From Bifidobacterium scaligerum (GTDB lineage: Bacteria; Actinomycetota; Actinomycetes; Actinomycetales; Bifidobacteriaceae): 64,000 bases of DNA. Both the position numbers and the translations under genes were made by a program. Below are positions 28,935-37,055 of this stretch, piece by piece. Position 1 is the first letter of the stretch; the number at the start of each line of letters is the position of its first letter. The stretch is from positions 62,001-126,000 of the forward strand of contig NZ_PGLQ01000004.1 of assembly GCF_002802865.1 (NCBI RefSeq), written 5' to 3'. Under the pieces are notes generated by a model, which was not told the origin of the DNA, did not search any database, and was given only the letters and a program-made list of their open reading frames with translations.

Positions 28935-29084
28935 CTAGCCCGGAAGCCCTGCGGCGTCCATATTATTGATCACATACCGAACAATTCTTATTGTGTTCAC
29001 ATCGGAATCAATCAGCATCTCCGCGATCCATAAATGACCGTTTTCATCACAGTCATCAGGCCATGAGCTGCGCACTATTGACAT
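28935..29084 (-). CDS. Possible small protein upstream of tam
   Basis: A 49-codon frame begins MSIVRSSWPDDCDENGHLW and ends 10 bases before tam, with AGAAGAG about four bases before its ATG. It is balanced in composition and looks protein-like. A perfect palindrome lies upstream at 29104-29119. No family is recognised; it might be a coupled leader or a chance frame. Confidence 0.35.
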   Translation of the reverse strand: MSIVRSSWPDDCDENGHLWIAEMLIDSDVNTIRIVRYVINNMDAAGLPG

Positions 29085-29346
29085 ATTTCTCTTCTTTTGC
29101 CCCATTGTGTTTACACAATTCAAGAAAAACACCTGACCGCCTTGTAGTGCGCAACCCACTAAGCCAAGAATCGTTGCAATTCCGCCATCGTCTTTATCTA
29201 CGCCTTTTTACACCCTCCGCACAATTTGCGGTTTCTACTTGATTCGCCACGTTGTGCGCAACATTTACTCTTCATTCGCCTTGTTCGCATCCACAAGCCG
29301 ACGAAAGTACCATAGATACCAAGTCAATCCACAAGGAGCAGTCACC
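29085..29346. promoter_or_regulatory. Divergent region, tam side and second oxidoreductase
   Basis: It contains the palindrome ATTGTGTTTACACAAT (29104-29119, arms 7+2+7), which could be an operator for the minus-strand small ORF/tam unit. TAGTGCGCA (29145-29153) and TTGTGCGCA (29252-29260) recur. No other gene is seen. Confidence 0.4.
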
Positions 29347-29877
29347 ATGAAGACCTTGGTATTAATATTTCACCCGAATATGTCGAAGTCTCGCACCAAT
29401 GCGGCGTTGATGGCGGCAGCGCAAACTCTGCCCGTTGACAACGGCAACGAAGTCACCGTGCACGACGAATATGCGCAGTACCCGGACGGCCGTATCGACG
29501 TCGCAGCCGAGCAGCAGCTCATCGAGCAACATGATCGAATTGTGCTGCAGTTCCCGCTCTACTGGTACTCCTCCCCTGCGCTGCTCAAGGAATGGGAGGA
29601 TCAGGTGCTGGCGTTCGGCTGGGCATATGGGCCCGGCGGCAAGGCGCTTGAAGGCAAGAACATCACGGTGGCCACCACAGCCGGCGGCCCGGAAAGTGAA
29701 TATCAGCAGGAAGACAACGGTGCCACCATGCGCGAAGTACTATCGCCATATCGTATGATGGCCCGTTACGTGCATGCTTCCTGGCGCGAACCGTTCGTGG
29801 TGTTTGGCGCGATGGAGCTCTCCGACGAGGCACTGGCTGAAACCGCCAAGCAATATCAGGCATTCCTCACGGATTGA
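29347..29877 (+). CDS. NAD(P)H oxidoreductase, flavodoxin-like (second copy)
   Basis: This 176-residue paralogue of the gene at 24744 has the same landmarks: MKTLVLIFHPN, LQFPLYWYSSPALLKEWEDQVL and GPGGKALEGKNITVATTAGG. It has SDEALAETAKQYQAFL at its end. It reduces quinones or similar electrophiles. AAGGAG supports the 29347 start. Protein identity to the first copy is roughly half by eye, so the duplication is old or the copies have specialised. No PadR-type site of good quality is seen upstream. Confidence 0.88.
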   Translation: MKTLVLIFHPNMSKSRTNAALMAAAQTLPVDNGNEVTVHDEYAQYPDGRIDVAAEQQLIEQHDRIVLQFPLYWYSSPALLKEWEDQVLAFGWAYGPGGKALEGKNITVATTAGGPESEYQQEDNGATMREVLSPYRMMARYVHASWREPFVVFGAMELSDEALAETAKQYQAFLTD

Positions 29878-29971
29878 CACATCAAAGGTGATCAGACGCC
29901 AGCATTGCGGAGGCTAACCCGCCCGCGTCTCCCGCTTCCGCTTTTGCCCCTCCCCGCACACATCTTAAATT

Positions 29972-30079
29972 CTCATTATGTATGCGGCCGAACTAGGCAC
30001 CCGCATACATAACACCGGTTTGACGGCCTCAATCCTCACCAAGTACGCGGATAGTTCGTCGGAACGCATACATAGTGAG
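29972..30079. repeat. Three-armed inverted repeat before acetyltransferase
   Basis: TTATGTATGCGG (29976-29987) pairs perfectly with 30001-30012. The same left arm, read from 29972, also pairs with 30065-30079 (15 bp, one G-U wobble), aided by CGAACTA/TAGTTCG (29989-29995 with 30052-30058). The two foldings exclude each other. It lies about 100 bases before the acetyltransferase start. Confidence 0.7.
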
Positions 30080-30174
30080 GACCGCGACCCCGATTTGCAC
30101 CCCGCCCGCGCCGCGAAAACCTATAATGATAACGCAAACATCATTGCAATTACTGGAATAGCAAGGCGGCAATC

Positions 30175-30783
30175 ATGGACAATGCAAAGCGGCGCGAGGA
30201 ACAACTCCCCTATCATTACGACGATCCGAGCATCATGGGCGGTCAGCTCGAATATCAGGAAAAACTCTGGGAATTCAACCAGACGCATCCCACGGATCAA
30301 ACCGGCAAGCAGAAGCTCCTTAGAGCAATGTTCGCCGAAATCGGCGAGGGGTGCCATGTGGAGACGCCGGCGCACGCAAACTGGGGCTTCCATCATGTGC
30401 ATATGGGCAAAGGCGTCTACTGCAATGTGAACTTCACCTGCGTGGATGACGCGGACATCACCATCGGCGACTGGTGCATGTTCGGCCCAAACGTGGTCAT
30501 CGCCACGGCCGGCCATCCCGTGTTGCCGGTGCTGCGCGAACACCACTACGTCTATGCGATTCCGGTCACGATCGGCCGCAATGTTTGGGTCGGCGCGAAC
30601 GTGACCATCCTGCCGGGTGTAACTATTGGCGATAACTGCGTCATCGGTGCCGGCTCGGTGGTGAGCCACGATATTCCAGCAAACTCCGTAGCCTACGGTG
30701 TGCCCTGCAAGGTCGCGCGCCCGATCGGCGAGAAAGATAGGGAATACTATTACAAGAATCGCAAGCTCGACGTGTGGGATTAG
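30175..30783 (+). CDS. Galactoside/maltose O-acetyltransferase family protein
   Basis: This 202-residue hexapeptide acetyltransferase of the LacA/Maa type acetylates a sugar using acetyl-CoA. The helical N-terminal region precedes hexapeptide coils (HMGKGVYCNVNFTCVDDADITIG). The catalytic histidine is in ATAGHPVL and the CoA-binding end is GAGSVVSHDIPANSVAYGVPCKVAR. The ribosome site is weak (AAGG). A TATAAT box lies at 30122-30127, 48 bases upstream, without a clear -35. It is convergent with a dehydrogenase gene. Confidence 0.88.
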   Translation: MDNAKRREEQLPYHYDDPSIMGGQLEYQEKLWEFNQTHPTDQTGKQKLLRAMFAEIGEGCHVETPAHANWGFHHVHMGKGVYCNVNFTCVDDADITIGDWCMFGPNVVIATAGHPVLPVLREHHYVYAIPVTIGRNVWVGANVTILPGVTIGDNCVIGAGSVVSHDIPANSVAYGVPCKVARPIGEKDREYYYKNRKLDVWD

Positions 30784-30789
30784 CGGAGT

Positions 30790-31818
30790 CTAGACTTCAG
30801 CAGGTTGCTTTCCGACTTCTGCCGCGTCTTCTTTGAGCGCACGAAGCAACGCCTTGTCGCGCTGTTCGATGACGCGCTTGCCGTCCTCGCCCTGCCAAGA
30901 GAAGAAGCCGCGCCCCGTTTTGGCGCCGAGGTTGCCTTCCTTGACTTTTTCTGCGAGCAACGGCGAGGGACCGGTCCCGTTGTCCATATCGTCGAACAGG
31001 TAGGTGCTGATGTTGTAGAACACATCGAGCCCGCCAAGATCGATGCTGGCCACCGGACCGACCAGATTCCAACGGCGGCCGAGGCTGTATTTCATCACAT
31101 CGTCCACGGTGGCGGCATCCGCGATGCCTTCCTGAATAATATGGAATTCCTCGCGCAGCACGGCCATCTGCAGTCGGTTGCCCACGAATCCCAGGGATTC
31201 CTTCTTGATTTTCGCCGGCTTCTTGCCGATGAGATTCATGAGATCAAAGGTCACGTCCACCACATGCGGATCGGTGTGAGCGCCAGGCACCACTTCCACC
31301 AGCGGCATCAGTTGCGCCGGGTTCCAGAAGTGTGCCACCACGAATCGTTCGGGGCGTTCAAGCACCGACTGGATTGCTGTAGGGCTCAGCCCCGAGGTGT
31401 TGGTGGCGAAAATCGCATCCTTTGGTGCGAACTTCTCGATCTCACGCCATACGCTCTGCTTGACTTCCAGATTCTCAGCAACCGATTCGATCACGAAGTC
31501 AGCGCCAGCCACGCCCTGCTCATAACCGACAATCGGCGTGATGCGGGCGAGCACATCCTCCACGGTCTCACCGGCGTGCAACAGCCCGGCACCGGCGAAG
31601 GTCTCGGCATCGGCACGAATGCGACCCATCGAGCGATCAAGCGACGCCTCGCTGCGCCCAACCAACCGGGTCTCATAACCGGCAAGTGCGAACTGCAGTG
31701 CAATGGCATGCCCCATCGTGCCTGTGCCCACGTTCGCAATCACCTTGATATCTTTTGCGTTCTTCACGTTCAGCGGCAACGTGCCGTCCTGCTCCTGTGC
31801 CATAACCGCCATCTCCAT
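30790..31818 (-). CDS. 3-hydroxyacyl-CoA dehydrogenase family protein
   Basis: This NAD-dependent dehydrogenase of 342 residues has the nucleotide motif VGTGTMGHAIALQFALAGYE. The catalytic histidine is in FVVAHFWNPAQLMPLVE, followed by the conserved K-K-E-S-x-G-F-V-G-N-R-L motif. The C-terminal helical domain includes SLGRRWNLVGPVASIDLGGLDVFY. A start at 31803 with GGAG upstream is also possible. Bifidobacteria lack beta-oxidation, so this may act on a hydroxy acid such as L-gulonate or another small 3-hydroxy compound. W in HFWNPAQL resembles gulonate/carnitine-type relatives rather than HFFNP of fatty acid enzymes. Confidence 0.82.
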   Translation of the reverse strand: MEMAVMAQEQDGTLPLNVKNAKDIKVIANVGTGTMGHAIALQFALAGYETRLVGRSEASLDRSMGRIRADAETFAGAGLLHAGETVEDVLARITPIVGYEQGVAGADFVIESVAENLEVKQSVWREIEKFAPKDAIFATNTSGLSPTAIQSVLERPERFVVAHFWNPAQLMPLVEVVPGAHTDPHVVDVTFDLMNLIGKKPAKIKKESLGFVGNRLQMAVLREEFHIIQEGIADAATVDDVMKYSLGRRWNLVGPVASIDLGGLDVFYNISTYLFDDMDNGTGPSPLLAEKVKEGNLGAKTGRGFFSWQGEDGKRVIEQRDKALLRALKEDAAEVGKQPAEV

Positions 31819-31854
31819 TCATCTTCGTCGTTGATGATTCGGTTCAGTTCCCGA

Positions 31855-33240
31855 TTATGCCACTGATTCCGCGGCTACAGCAGCAATCGCAGCATCCTTC
31901 CAACGCAACAGTTCGAATACCAGTACATACGCCAGCAACAGCGCAGAGGCGAGGAACACCGCCCGCAAGGCGAGATCAAGCGAGGGTAGGAATGTGGCGA
32001 CCACACCGAACACCGCCACACCGATTGCGCCGCCGACTTGGCGGAACGTGTTGAACATGGCGGACGCGATGCCTGCCTGTGCAGCGTCCACGCTTTTCAG
32101 AACCACGCCTGCCGCCGCAGGTGTGGTGATGGCTGCGCCGAAGCCGACTACGCTGAGTCCTGTGGCGATTATCCAAACGGGAATCGGTTGTGGAGTCAGA
32201 AACTCGAACAGGAATCCGGCAATCATAATGGCCAGTCCTAACGTAATCGAGAATTTCGAACCACGCGCGGTCACGATGCGCCCGCCCAACAGATTGCCGA
32301 AAATGGTCACGAATGCGGACGGCACAAATACCAGACCAGCCGCGAACGGCTTCATATGGAGCTCGTTTTGCAGGAACATCGTGCAGATGAACACCATGCC
32401 ATACCAGTTGAAAATCATGATGAAGCCGATTTGCAGCGCCACTTGCATACCGCGCACGTGGAAAAGGCTGAGAGGCATCATCGGATACGCAACCTTGGCT
32501 TGCGAATACCCGAATGCCACGAGCGCCCCCAAGCCAATAATCAACAGCGCCAGCGTTGCAGGCGCGGTGATACCTGCAGAACCTACCTGAATAATGCCGG
32601 CGACCAGCGTACTCAATCCAATCAAAGCCAGCACCTGACCAATCCAGTCGAACTTGGTTGCGCGTTTTGGCGAGGCCGCGATGTGCGGCGCAACCGCCAG
32701 AATCATCAGGCAGAATGGCACATTGACCGCAAACACCAGACTCCAGTGGATCGGCGTCAATAGTCCGCCGAGCAACGGCCCCACTGCCGAAGCCGAGGCA
32801 CCGCCTGCTCCCCAGAGAGCCAATGCCCATGCACGATAGCGCGGATTCGGACTCGCCTCATTAATCAGCGACATCGATGCCGGCAGCAGCAGCGCCGAAG
32901 CAATGCCGAGGATGCAACGGCCGGCTACCAACGCCATCATCGACCATGCGAAAGTGCAGAACAGCGAGGCTGCGCCAAACAGCGCTGCGCCGATAATGAA
33001 AATGCGCTTGGCGCCGAACTGATCGGCGAGACTGCCCGCGAGCAGCAGCAGTGCGGCGAACAGCAAGGTATAGCCATCCACCACCCACTGCTGTACAGCC
33101 ATGTCACCGCCCAGTTCCTTGGCGATGGACGGCAGCGCCACATTGACGATAAGCACATCCATGCCAGCCAGGAACGAGGCGACCGCAGCCGCAGCTGTGG
33201 TGAGGTTTGAGGAAAGCTTCGATACAGAACTCACTGACAT
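31855..33240 (-). CDS. MFS drug exporter, DHA2 (EmrB/QacA) type
   Basis: This 461-residue transporter belongs to the DHA2 family of drug exporters. The start AVASFLAGMDVLIVNVALPSIAKELG is the family helix 1 pattern. VVDGYTLLFAALLLLAGSLADQFGAKRIF carries motif A. About 12-14 spans can be counted. It is divergent from a LysR gene of the MYDKRL type, as is the related pair at 19-21.5 kb. Its role is most likely export of a toxic organic compound when the LysR protein senses it. Confidence 0.87.
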   Translation of the reverse strand: MSVSSVSKLSSNLTTAAAAVASFLAGMDVLIVNVALPSIAKELGGDMAVQQWVVDGYTLLFAALLLLAGSLADQFGAKRIFIIGAALFGAASLFCTFAWSMMALVAGRCILGIASALLLPASMSLINEASPNPRYRAWALALWGAGGASASAVGPLLGGLLTPIHWSLVFAVNVPFCLMILAVAPHIAASPKRATKFDWIGQVLALIGLSTLVAGIIQVGSAGITAPATLALLIIGLGALVAFGYSQAKVAYPMMPLSLFHVRGMQVALQIGFIMIFNWYGMVFICTMFLQNELHMKPFAAGLVFVPSAFVTIFGNLLGGRIVTARGSKFSITLGLAIMIAGFLFEFLTPQPIPVWIIATGLSVVGFGAAITTPAAAGVVLKSVDAAQAGIASAMFNTFRQVGGAIGVAVFGVVATFLPSLDLALRAVFLASALLLAYVLVFELLRWKDAAIAAVAAESVA

Positions 33241-33292
33241 CCTTCATCCATATACTTTTGGTTACTGCGTGAGATAGTGTACGCTTGAGAAA

Positions 33293-33352
33293 CAATGGAA
33301 TACATTGGTTTGTTGATGATTATGGTTTACAGCGCATAAACTATTGGTTTAT
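33293..33352. promoter_or_regulatory. Palindromes between divergent MFS and LysR genes
   Basis: CAATG-GAATA-CATTG (33293-33307, arms 5+5+5) and ATAAAC-TATTG-GTTTAT (33336-33352, arms 6+5+6) are both exact. Both lie within the AT-rich region ahead of the LysR start, and either could be its operator. Confidence 0.45.
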
Positions 33353-33366
33353 AAAAAGGCTTCATC

Positions 33367-34257
33367 ATGTACGACAAACGATTGGATGCGGTGATCGCGG
33401 CGGCTGACACCGGCAGCTTCGCCAGCGCCGGCCGGCTGCTGCATATCTCCACACCGGCATTGGCCAAGCAGATCAATACGTTCGAAAAAGAATATGGGCT
33501 GAAACTATTTCATCGGTCACGCAGCGGCGTGGAGCTCACCCCTCAGGGGCGTGATTTCGTTGCCGATGCGCGACCGATTATGCGCGAATGCGACGAGATC
33601 ATCAGCCGCGCGCAACGCCGCTCCGCTACCGACATCAAGCCCGTACGACTTGGCGTCTCGGTACTGCGTTCAGGCCGGCGAATTCTCGACCTCTGGCAGA
33701 AGGACGCCGGCAAACATCCGCAGATTCGCCTGGAATTGGTTTCTCTGTCGGACAACACCACGACCATCAACACCATCATCGCCCATCTTGGCCAAGATAT
33801 CGACATGGTGTCCACTGCATTCGACGCCGACTATTGGAGTCAATATTGCGGCACGCTGGCGCTTGATTATGAACCTCTGTGTTTGGCAGTACCACGCGAG
33901 CACCCACTCGCCCGTCTGCCGATCATCACATTGGATGACTTGACTGGCACGCGCATTCACATCATCGCGCATCGACACGGAGGCGACGAAACCGCCCGCA
34001 ATCTGCTCGCCCAGCATCCCGACATTGAACTCATCGACATTGACCATTACGGCCTTGATACATTCAACGAATGCGCACAGGCCGGGGATCTACTCATTTC
34101 CAAGCCGTTGTGGGCGGATGTGCACCCGCAGTTGGTGAACGTACCCGTGGATTGGCCCGAACCAGTGGGTCTCTCCTACGGTTTGCTGTATCCGCTGGAT
34201 CCATCCCCAGCCGTCGCCGCGTTCATCGAACGCATTCGCGAGCTTGCTACAGCCTAA
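33367..34257 (+). CDS. LysR-family regulator (MYDKRL type)
   Basis: This 296-residue LysR protein opens MYDKRLDAVIAAADTGSFASA and has the recognition helix ISTPALAKQINTFE. An effector-binding domain follows. It is the paralogue of the 19184-20086 gene, and both end in a YGLLYP-type segment followed by a helix. The start lies shortly after two palindromes. It probably activates the divergent DHA2 exporter. Its 3' end is 8 bases from the convergent histidine kinase gene. Confidence 0.9.
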   Translation: MYDKRLDAVIAAADTGSFASAGRLLHISTPALAKQINTFEKEYGLKLFHRSRSGVELTPQGRDFVADARPIMRECDEIISRAQRRSATDIKPVRLGVSVLRSGRRILDLWQKDAGKHPQIRLELVSLSDNTTTINTIIAHLGQDIDMVSTAFDADYWSQYCGTLALDYEPLCLAVPREHPLARLPIITLDDLTGTRIHIIAHRHGGDETARNLLAQHPDIELIDIDHYGLDTFNECAQAGDLLISKPLWADVHPQLVNVPVDWPEPVGLSYGLLYPLDPSPAVAAFIERIRELATA

Positions 34258-34265
34258 CTGCCGTG

Positions 34266-35294
34266 CTATGCCGCCAACGGCAAGGTAATCAGCATCGTGG
34301 TGCCATGCGACGACGTGGATTCTACACTGAGCGTGCCGCCGTAGCGATTCGCCACGTCGCGGGCCAAGGCCAATCCCAAGCCATAGCCCTGATGCTCGGT
34401 GCCGTCATCATCACGCGCGAACCTGCGGAACAGTCGCTCCGGATCAGAGCCGATGCCGCTGCCGCAGTCGGCGACGCGAATGGCCACATCACCGTGATGA
34501 TGATAGCCGAGCGAAACAGTCACCGCCGAATCAGCCGGCGAATGCGCGATGGCATTGTCAAGCACCGCTACCAGGCAGCGCGAGAGTCCTACGGCATTGC
34601 CACGCACCACAAAGTGCGATGGGTCACCGTCAATATGCGTATTCAAGCCCACGCTGCGCTTATCCGCCAGAGGCCTGACCGAATCCACGGACTGACCGAT
34701 CACCACGGCGAGCGCTACCGGCTCAGCATCCACGGCACCGCGCGCGGCCACCAGCAGGTCCGTAATAATCGCGTTCATGCGATCCACATCACCGCGCAGA
34801 TCGGCGATGACACCGTCGATCGACTGCCCATGCGCGCGACGGAACTCAATCAAATCGATACGCGTGGAGATGACGGCCAGCGGTGTCTTCAGCTCATGAC
34901 TGGCGTCCGCCACGAAATCCTTCTGCAGCTCGAAGGCGTGTTCCAGAGGCGCGACCTCTTTGCGCGAATAATATCGTCCGATCAGCGCCACGGCGGCAAT
35001 CACGCCGAGCACAAACAGTACGGTAAAGCCCACGGCCTTTTTGGTGTCGATCACCATCATGCCCGAACCGAATTGCTCGGTGACTGACATGGCGTTCGGA
35101 TCGAGCCCACGTTCGGTAAATTCATGGCGCGAGCCAAGCAGCACGCCGGCCACGAATATCAACCCCCCGACTACCGTAATCATCGTCATCGCGATAGTCA
35201 TGCGCAGGCTGATCAGCCCGGCAACGGTGCTGGGTTGATGATTGCGACCGTGGCTTTGCTTGTGGTTACGCTGCGTTTGAGCATCGCTCTCCAT
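34266..35294 (-). CDS. Sensor histidine kinase
   Basis: This 342-residue membrane sensor kinase has two membrane segments at about residues 26-54 and 88-107, with a short outside loop. The dimerisation/phosphoacceptor box holds H133 in DASHELKTPL. The ATPase domain has the N-box LDNAIAHSP, G1 ADCGSGIG and G2 GYGLGLALA. The short extracytoplasmic loop suggests intramembrane or envelope-stress sensing. It is the second gene after the response regulator, with a 56-base gap. Confidence 0.92.
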   Translation of the reverse strand: MESDAQTQRNHKQSHGRNHQPSTVAGLISLRMTIAMTMITVVGGLIFVAGVLLGSRHEFTERGLDPNAMSVTEQFGSGMMVIDTKKAVGFTVLFVLGVIAAVALIGRYYSRKEVAPLEHAFELQKDFVADASHELKTPLAVISTRIDLIEFRRAHGQSIDGVIADLRGDVDRMNAIITDLLVAARGAVDAEPVALAVVIGQSVDSVRPLADKRSVGLNTHIDGDPSHFVVRGNAVGLSRCLVAVLDNAIAHSPADSAVTVSLGYHHHGDVAIRVADCGSGIGSDPERLFRRFARDDDGTEHQGYGLGLALARDVANRYGGTLSVESTSSHGTTMLITLPLAA

Positions 35295-35350
35295 GCTGCA
35301 CGCTCCTTTACATATGATTCGCGGGGCATATCATTACGCCCTGGCTACGC

Positions 35351-36055
35351 CTAATCCTGCGGCTGCCCGATCCGATACCCTTTGCCGCGTACAGTGACGA
35401 TAATGCTGCGCGTGGTTTTGCCGCGCACATACGAGACATACACGTCCACGGCTCCAAGGTCACTGCCAGCTGAAAACGCATTCTTTAACAATTCCTCACG
35501 ACTGAACACATGATCCGGCGCGGCGGCAAGCGTGGCCAACAGTTTCGATTCCACATCGGTAAGCGGCACGGCTCGCCCATCAGGATCCTCGATGATGTTG
35601 GTATTGGGCTTTAGGAGCCAATCACCGAGCATGATGCTTGTCGCTTGCGCATGGAACCCACGCAACAGCGCCCGTAAACGAGCTTCAAGCTCCACCACAT
35701 GAAACGGCTTGGTGAGATAATCATTGGCCCCAGCGTCAAGCCCGTTCACAATATCGTCCACTTCGGCGAGCGCGGTCAGCATCAATGCGGGAGTCGCGAC
35801 ACCGCCCTTGCGCAGACCACGAATCAAATCCAACCCATCGCCATCCGGCAAGCGACGGTCCACGATCAGCGCATCATACGTGTTTGCGGCGAGTCGCACT
35901 TTCGCATCGGCAATCGTCGCAACCCAATCCACGCGATAATCAATGCCCAGCATTTCCGAAATCATCGATCCCAAGTTCGGATCGTCTTCGATAAACAGCA
36001 CCGCCGGCAGCAGCAGTCGCTCCGGATCGATCGCGTATTTGTCTTCCATCGTCAT
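35351..36055 (-). CDS. OmpR-family response regulator
   Basis: This 234-residue regulator has a receiver domain with the acidic pair in FIEDD, phosphoacceptor D66 in IVDRRLPDGD and the lysine in YLTKPF. The winged-helix output domain (VDVYVSYVRGKTTRSIIVTVRGKGYRIG) is OmpR-like. AGGA lies 8 bases before the ATG at 36055. It is divergent from a FetAB-like exporter with a pair of direct repeats between them, which suggests this regulator controls the exporter. Confidence 0.92.
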   Translation of the reverse strand: MTMEDKYAIDPERLLLPAVLFIEDDPNLGSMISEMLGIDYRVDWVATIADAKVRLAANTYDALIVDRRLPDGDGLDLIRGLRKGGVATPALMLTALAEVDDIVNGLDAGANDYLTKPFHVVELEARLRALLRGFHAQATSIMLGDWLLKPNTNIIEDPDGRAVPLTDVESKLLATLAAAPDHVFSREELLKNAFSAGSDLGAVDVYVSYVRGKTTRSIIVTVRGKGYRIGQPQD

Positions 36056-36111
36056 TATCGCTATCCTGACAACAAAGCCTTTTCTTACGGTTATATCAGA
36101 CCGCCAAGCAT

Positions 36112-36128
36112 CTAAGAGTTCGCTAAGA
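36112..36128. promoter_or_regulatory. Direct repeats, candidate response-regulator site
   Basis: CTAAGA occurs at 36112-36117 and 36123-36128, an 11-base period typical of OmpR/PhoB-type binding sites. It lies between the regulator gene and the FetA-like gene. Confidence 0.45.
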
Positions 36129-36176
36129 AACGCTCACGGATTGGCGCAATACCGCCGGCGAAGTAACGTGCCCAAT

Positions 36177-37055
36177 ATGAGCAGTACGGAACATATCTTC
36201 ACCGCAAGCAAAGTGACATGTATCGTGCCGGCACAAGGTGAGCGTCGCACGATTTTCGAGAATCTTGACTTTGCGATTGCCTCCGGTGAGATTGTGGATC
36301 TGGTTGGCCCGTCCGGCTCCGGCAAGAGCAGTCTGCTGACCGCGTTCGCGCGGCTTAATCCGCACGCGACCGGCTCGTTTACGCTTGCCGGGCATGATTC
36401 CGACGAGTTCACGCCACAGCAATGGCGGCACGAGGTAGCGTATTTGCCGCAGAAGCCGATTCTGCCGGGTGAGACGGTGGCCGAGGCGATTCGTTTGCCG
36501 TTTACATTGGTGATTCGCGCGGGGGCCGACAGTATTGGCGGACAGAATGCTGGCAATGCGGCGACCGTTGCAATCGACGCCAGCACCGCCGCCGCACCAG
36601 CCTCGGCATCCGATGCCGCTGCAGGCCGATTTGCGAATGCTCAGCATCGCATCGGCAAAGTCGGTCTTGGCCGCAAGCTCATGGCATTGTTCCGCAACAA
36701 CGATCAGCAGGCGCACAAACTCCTCACCGATCACAAAATCCGTATGACCTTGGATGCGATGGGCTGCGAGGACATCGATCTCGACCGCCCGCCGCATGAT
36801 CTGTCCGGCGGACAGGCGGCACGCGTCTCTCTGGCACGCACGCTTTTGACTGAGCCAAAAGTGCTGTTGGCGGACGAAGTGGACGCCGGCCTGGATGACG
36901 AAAACGCTGAGAAAGTGGCCGATATTATGGCTACGGCTGCGGCCGGCGGCATGGCGATTATACGCATCCGCCATCGTCCGCCGGATGGTCGCGCTTCCCG
37001 AATCGCAACGTTGACCAACGGAACGTTGAGCGAACAAGCTGGTGAGCAGGCATGA
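36177..37055 (+). CDS. FetA-like ABC ATPase with Ala-rich insertion
   Basis: This 292-residue ABC ATPase pairs with the downstream FetB-type permease. Walker A is GPSGSGKSS (residues 44-52), the Q-loop is PQKP near 91, the signature is DLSGGQAARVSLA (208-220) and Walker B is VLLADE (229-234). The switch region reads IIRIRHRPPDG. Residues of about 113-178 form an Ala- and Ser-rich insertion absent from the 225-residue E. coli protein. The start at 36177 is the last in-frame ATG before the domain; the ribosome site is weak. The fetAB family is linked to iron or peroxide-stress export in E. coli. Confidence 0.82.
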   Translation: MSSTEHIFTASKVTCIVPAQGERRTIFENLDFAIASGEIVDLVGPSGSGKSSLLTAFARLNPHATGSFTLAGHDSDEFTPQQWRHEVAYLPQKPILPGETVAEAIRLPFTLVIRAGADSIGGQNAGNAATVAIDASTAAAPASASDAAAGRFANAQHRIGKVGLGRKLMALFRNNDQQAHKLLTDHKIRMTLDAMGCEDIDLDRPPHDLSGGQAARVSLARTLLTEPKVLLADEVDAGLDDENAEKVADIMATAAAGGMAIIRIRHRPPDGRASRIATLTNGTLSEQAGEQA

